From Erythrobacter fulvus (lineage in GTDB: Bacteria; Pseudomonadota; Alphaproteobacteria; Sphingomonadales; Sphingomonadaceae): a stretch of 64,000 bases of DNA. Positions 60,711 through 64,000 of the stretch are shown one piece after another. Each line of letters begins with the position of its first letter. Positions within the stretch are counted from its first letter, which is position 1. The notes below the pieces were generated by a model, which was not told where the DNA came from, ran no database searches, and worked only from the letters and a program-made list of their open reading frames with translations. The stretch lies in assembly GCF_028595285.1 (NCBI RefSeq), contig NZ_JAQQXQ010000006.1, positions 62,001 through 126,000 on the forward strand, given 5' to 3'. A program made the translations under genes and the position numbers.

Positions 60711-62159
60711 CTAGGTCCGCTTCACCAGCGGTCCCGGGAAGGTCACGTCCGGATACTCGATAAGTCCGATGAGCTCCGCCTTGCGGGCCAGCGTGACCCC
60801 GTCGGGATTGTACTCGCGATAAGTGAACCCGCGCTCGTGGCCCAGCACCTGAGCCCATTCGTTCTCAGGCACTCCCTTGCGTTCCATGATCTTGGTCACG
60901 TTCTTGCGGAACGAGTGGAACGTCTTGCGCCGCTCGGTGAACCCCCGGGAAGTCTTGAAGCGGGAGAACTCCTTGCTCGCATCCTGCCCCGGCTTCTTGC
61001 CCGGGCCCTCAGGATTGAACCCGGGCCACACCCGCGCATCCGGCGTGCCCTTGAGCTTGCCCAGCCATGCAATGCGGGGGTGCAGGGGGACTTGCCGGTT
61101 ACCGGCGGGGGTCTTGGCGTCCTTGACCTCGATGTAGGTCACGCCCTCCGCCTCGCGGATATCGCCCAGCGTGAGTGAAGCGATCTCGTTCAGGCGCATG
61201 CCAGTGTGCAATGCGACCACCATGACCTCGGCAAGGTCGGCGCGGCTGGGCGGGGGAGAGAAGAGCCGCTGCAGTTCGTCGACGGTCCACGGCAGGTAGC
61301 CCAGCAGGTTCTTCCCGGGGCGTATCTTCTGGTGCAGCCCGGTGAAGGGGTTCTTGCCCTCGCAGTGCCCGCGATCCTCCGCCCACCGCCAAAGCTCTTG
61401 CAGGGTGGTGGCGTGGCGATTGAGCGTGGATGCCGACAAGCCGGTCGCGTTCCCTCCGTGCTCTTTCTGAATCTCCGCCCACGTCATGGTCTTGCTCTTG
61501 GGCGACCGAGACCACAGAGGATTGAGCCTCCGCAGCGCGTCCATGAACCCAGCCGCATCCGCTCGGGACACGGCCCGGATTGGCCGGTTCCCGCAGTAGC
61601 CCGCAAAGAGCCGGAAGGTCGCCTCTTTCTGCTGGCGGGTGTTGCTTTCCTTGAGCCCGCCCTGCGTGGCCCAGAGCTTCACATAGGTGTCGGCGAGCTC
61701 CGAGAAGCTCGGCTCGAGCTCCCGGCGCGGTTCCACCTTCTGGCCCCGCAGTTCCTTGAGGGCGTCCTGCAGGCCCTTCAGCCGCGCTTCAGCAGCTGCC
61801 GTGAGCCGGTCCCGCTCGGCTTGATCCGCAATCTTGTCGATCTCGTGCTCGATCCCGGCCTCGGTTGGATCATCCTCGGTGTCGGTGATCAGGACGTACT
61901 CGCCCATGAGCGCAGCCTTCCGCCCCGCCTCATACACCTCCCGCAGGGCCGCGCTGGTGGTGGCGCTGGTGCCCGAGAGTGCGGCCCATTCGGCCCGGAG
62001 CCCCGCCTCCCACGCTTCCGCCTCTGCTTTGGCAGAGGGCTTGTCGAGGGAACGGAGGGTCTTCTGGAGGAACTCTTGGCCCCCGTGGCGGTCCTGCAGG
62101 GCCTTGGGGATGCGGACCTTCGCCCGCCACTTGTTGTGCCTGTTCTGTAAGGTCGCCAC
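60711..62159 (-). CDS. int: Tyrosine recombinase / integrase of the tRNA-Trp island
   Basis: 482 residues from GTG 62159 (GGAG 6 bases upstream; N-terminus ATLQNRHNKWRAKVRIPKAL, an AP2-like arm-binding domain). A longer frame to 62261 would translate through the tandem repeats. The core-binding domain spans about 180-290. The catalytic domain has Arg322 in HTGMRLNEIASLTL, HSFRKN, LGHERG and the nucleophile region FTYREYNP (Tyr447/Tyr450). It should catalyse integration at and excision from tRNA-Trp. It sits at the end distal to the tRNA, next to attR. Confidence 0.93.
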   Translation of the reverse strand: MATLQNRHNKWRAKVRIPKALQDRHGGQEFLQKTLRSLDKPSAKAEAEAWEAGLRAEWAALSGTSATTSAALREVYEAGRKAALMGEYVLITDTEDDPTEAGIEHEIDKIADQAERDRLTAAAEARLKGLQDALKELRGQKVEPRRELEPSFSELADTYVKLWATQGGLKESNTRQQKEATFRLFAGYCGNRPIRAVSRADAAGFMDALRRLNPLWSRSPKSKTMTWAEIQKEHGGNATGLSASTLNRHATTLQELWRWAEDRGHCEGKNPFTGLHQKIRPGKNLLGYLPWTVDELQRLFSPPPSRADLAEVMVVALHTGMRLNEIASLTLGDIREAEGVTYIEVKDAKTPAGNRQVPLHPRIAWLGKLKGTPDARVWPGFNPEGPGKKPGQDASKEFSRFKTSRGFTERRKTFHSFRKNVTKIMERKGVPENEWAQVLGHERGFTYREYNPDGVTLARKAELIGLIEYPDVTFPGPLVKRT

Positions 62160-62177
62160 CTTTGTCTCCGATTCTCT

Positions 62178-62229
62178 GTGGGCCAGTTCTGTGGGCCAGC
62201 TTTGTGGGCCAGCTTTGTGGTCCAAGAGC
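62178..62229. repeat. Right integrase arm-type tandem 13-bp repeats
   Basis: Four contiguous 13-mers: GTGGGCCAGTTCT, GTGGGCCAGCTTT (twice) and GTGGTCCAAGAGC. They lie in the integrase promoter region, 18 bases upstream of its start codon, and 58 bases inside attR. Units three and four share a 21-base identity with 54645-54665. They are likely arm-binding sites that could also autoregulate int. Confidence 0.7.
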
Positions 62230-62287
62230 CTCTGAAATACAAGGGTTTCGTGAGGTTTCAAGGCGTTAAGGGGTGCTTGTCTCGGGC

Positions 62288-62305
62288 TCCTGTCACCCCT
62301 GCCAA
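62288..62305 (+). repeat. Right attachment site (attR)
   Basis: An 18-bp copy of the tRNA-Trp 3' end, identical to 54576-54593 and not part of a tRNA gene here. It marks the right end of the element. Host-like sequence follows to the symporter gene. Confidence 0.88.
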
Positions 62306-62428
62306 GCGCCGGTATTTCCGCAGCCCTTGCGTGCCGCGACTTTCCCGCATTTACGGTTTTCGATCGCGGCGCCCGGCCGCGCGTGCGGCGGTCATGCCGC
62401 CGTCACCGCGCGCAGGTTTGTCGCCTGA

Positions 62429-63952
62429 TCAGTATTCCTCGGGCTCTTCGGGGGTTTCGGCGTGGAAATCCTTGCCCGCCTTGCGCTCGCCGCGGGCCAA
62501 CTTGAACACCACGCCCGACAGCAGCAGCAGCGCCAGCAGGTTGGGCAGCACCATCAGCGCATTGGCAATGTCGCCCATGCGCCAGATCAGATCCGATTCG
62601 CGGCTTGCCCCGACATAGATGCCCACGCACCACAGCACCCGCCAGCCAATGTGCAGCAGCTTTTCCCCGCTTCGGGTCGAGCCCGGGATGCGGTCGTAGA
62701 TGAAGGTGATCGCGCGCTCGCCGTAATAGCTCCATGTCAGCAGCGTGGTGAACACGAACAGGATCAGCGCGATGCTCGCGATCAGCGTGCCGATCGGGAT
62801 TGCGGCGACCTGATAGGGGAACGCCGCGGCAAAGGCACCGCTGGTCACCGCGAAGCCGTTGAGATCGGATTGCCACGCGTGCTTCACCGCTTCGCCGCCA
62901 TGGGTGAAGGGGCCTTCGACCGTGAGAATCACCAGCGCCGTCATGGTGCAGATCACGATGGTGTCGATGAACGTGCCGAGCATCGCCATGCGGCCCTGCT
63001 GTTCGGGATCGTCGGTTTGCGCCACGGCGTGCGCGATCGGGGTCGAACCCTGACCCGCCTCGTTCGAGAACAGCCCGCGCGCAACGCCCGCCCGGATCGC
63101 CAGGATCACCGCCGCGCCGACGAAACCGCCGCTTGCCGCCTGCGGGTTGAACGCGCCGTGGAAGATGCGCTGGAAGGTTTCCGGAATGTCCTGCAGGTTG
63201 AGCAGGATCGCGAGGATCGCCATGACGATGTAGGCGGCGGCCATGAACGGCACGACGCTTTCGGCGACGCGGCCGATCGACTTGATCCCGCCGATGATGA
63301 CGACGAACACCGCGCCCGCAACGATCAGGCCGGCGACCCATTCCTCCATGCCGAACAGCTCGTTGAAGCTATCCGCCACGGCGTTCGCTTGAATGCCGTT
63401 ACCGGTGACCAGCGCCGAAATCAGTGTGCCGACGCAGAAGAATACCGCCAGCCAGGTCCATTTCGGGCCGAGGCCGAGCATGATGTAGCTCATCGGGCCG
63501 CCGCGCTTGGTCCCGTCGCTGGTGGTTTCGCGGTAACGGATCGCGAGGCTGCCTTCGGCGAAGGCGAGCGCCATGCCGAACAGCGCCGTAATCCACATCC
63601 AGAAGATCGCCCCCGGCCCGCCCAGCGCGATTGCGGTGGCCACCCCGGCGAGGTTGCCGGTGCCCACCTGTCCAGAAAGCGCGGTGGAAAGTGCGGCAAA
63701 GGGGCTGATTTCGCCCGCGCCTTCGCCCTTGCGGCCCGCGAACAGCCCCTTGATCGAGGCGCCGAGTTTGGTCACCGGATAGAAGCGCAGGCCCGCCATG
63801 AACCACAGGCCCGCACCCAGCAGCAGCACCGCCAGCGGGGGTATCGGGATGACCTGCACCCCGTCCCAGGTTCCGCCCCAGATGAAATCCGCCACATTGG
63901 TGACGGGGCCGAGCAGCACTTCGTCGAAGGTTGCGGGCTGGCCTGCTGCCAT
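62429..63952 (-). CDS. Alanine/glycine:cation symporter (AgcS family)
   Basis: Imports alanine or glycine with Na+ or H+. 507 residues with about 11 membrane helices. Signatures: ISPFAALSTALSGQVGTGNLAGVATAIALGGPGAIFWMW, then FAEGSLAIRYRE, ARGLFSNEAGQGSTPIAHAVAQTD, and TWSYYGERAITFIYD near the end. The start at ATG 63952 gives FDEVLLGPVTNVADFIWG before the first helix. It lies just outside the right end of the island, reading toward it. Its 3' flank has a GGCGG-TCAT-GCCGCC hairpin. Confidence 0.93.
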   Translation of the reverse strand: MAAGQPATFDEVLLGPVTNVADFIWGGTWDGVQVIPIPPLAVLLLGAGLWFMAGLRFYPVTKLGASIKGLFAGRKGEGAGEISPFAALSTALSGQVGTGNLAGVATAIALGGPGAIFWMWITALFGMALAFAEGSLAIRYRETTSDGTKRGGPMSYIMLGLGPKWTWLAVFFCVGTLISALVTGNGIQANAVADSFNELFGMEEWVAGLIVAGAVFVVIIGGIKSIGRVAESVVPFMAAAYIVMAILAILLNLQDIPETFQRIFHGAFNPQAASGGFVGAAVILAIRAGVARGLFSNEAGQGSTPIAHAVAQTDDPEQQGRMAMLGTFIDTIVICTMTALVILTVEGPFTHGGEAVKHAWQSDLNGFAVTSGAFAAAFPYQVAAIPIGTLIASIALILFVFTTLLTWSYYGERAITFIYDRIPGSTRSGEKLLHIGWRVLWCVGIYVGASRESDLIWRMGDIANALMVLPNLLALLLLSGVVFKLARGERKAGKDFHAETPEEPEEY

Positions 63953-64000
63953 AAATCGTGATCCCCGAATTTGTGTGGTCTTTATGACCCTGTTGTGTCG

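Larger units (their letters stand above)
54576..62305. mobile_element. tRNA-Trp-inserted integrative element (~7.7 kb)
   Basis: Bounded by identical 18-bp repeats (54576-54593, 62288-62305). A tyrosine integrase lies at the right end, and tandem 13-bp repeats lie just inside both ends. Cargo: a glycosyltransferase of visibly lower GC, a serine recombinase, an FkbM methyltransferase, a CxxC protein, at least five small or medium genes of unknown role, and a Bro-N protein. No relaxase, type IV secretion, capsid, terminase or recognisable replication gene is seen, so it may be a satellite or a decayed island that needs a helper. Confidence 0.85.

Noticed and set aside
1..64000. CRISPR array, prophage structural cluster, rRNA operon
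   Set aside because: No regularly spaced repeat-spacer array, no capsid or terminase genes and no rRNA sequence were seen anywhere in the window.

Overview
The window is a GC-rich (roughly 64-65%) alphaproteobacterial chromosome segment. A Sphingomonadales bacterium, most likely Erythrobacteraceae, fits best. This is inferred from gene content: a Tad/Flp pilus locus with a tiny CpaD-like lipoprotein, an Oar-like TonB-dependent receptor, an HWE-type bacteriophytochrome translationally coupled to heme oxygenase, an NDUFA12-type complex I subunit, an SDHAF4-like protein and a WS/DGAT acyltransferase. No marker that fixes the genus (16S, for example) is present.

Layout. 1-14 kb holds housekeeping and metabolic genes: a truncated molybdenum hydroxylase subunit, ferrochelatase, a P450, rsmB, an Nramp-like transporter, msrA, an exported methyltransferase-like protein, aguB-folK, tRNA-Lys, and a WS/DGAT-hydrolase pair. 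A parS-like site lies at 4668-4683, which hints that the segment may be in the origin-proximal half of the chromosome. 14-26.4 kb is a complete co-oriented tad/cpa pilus operon (flp, cpaB, cpaC, CpaD-like lipoprotein, tadG, two tadE-like genes, cpaE, cpaF, tadB, tadC, tadD, cpaA) that ends in a coupled M23 peptidase. 26.4-40.2 kb carries a J-domain protein, a queuosine-precursor transporter, NupC, a 2OG-Fe(II) oxygenase, a large Oar-like receptor behind a Pho-box-like sequence, a MASE1 hybrid kinase, a TonB-like protein and manC-manA. 40.2-47.7 kb carries the bphO-bphP red-light module, behind a PpsR-type motif, then a telA-xpaC-PHA-granule-protein operon and a DUF389 membrane protein. 47.7-54.5 kb has a Gfo/Idh oxidoreductase beside an IS3-type remnant, a fatty acyl-AMP ligase, recX, DUF192, NDUFA12, DUF2155, aat and tRNA-Trp.

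54,576-62,305 is a ~7.7 kb integrative element inserted at the 3' end of tRNA-Trp. It is bounded by an 18-bp direct repeat. A tyrosine integrase sits at the right end, and tandem 13-bp repeats (probable integrase arm sites) lie just inside both ends. It carries a glycosyltransferase and an FkbM methyltransferase on either side of a serine recombinase, a tightly packed string of small unknown genes, a GTAC-rich 59-bp tandem array, and a Bro-N gene flanked by a 32-bp repeat. No mobilisation, capsid or replication gene is recognisable, so it resembles a satellite or decayed island. An AgcS-type symporter follows.

The most unusual non-coding signals are a two-copy family of multi-hairpin repeats (4566 and 52625) with a compensatory base-pair change, the iteron-like array, the integrase arm repeats, and candidate PpsR, Pho and parS sites. 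All functional calls come from reading the sequence and from family knowledge; no database search was run.
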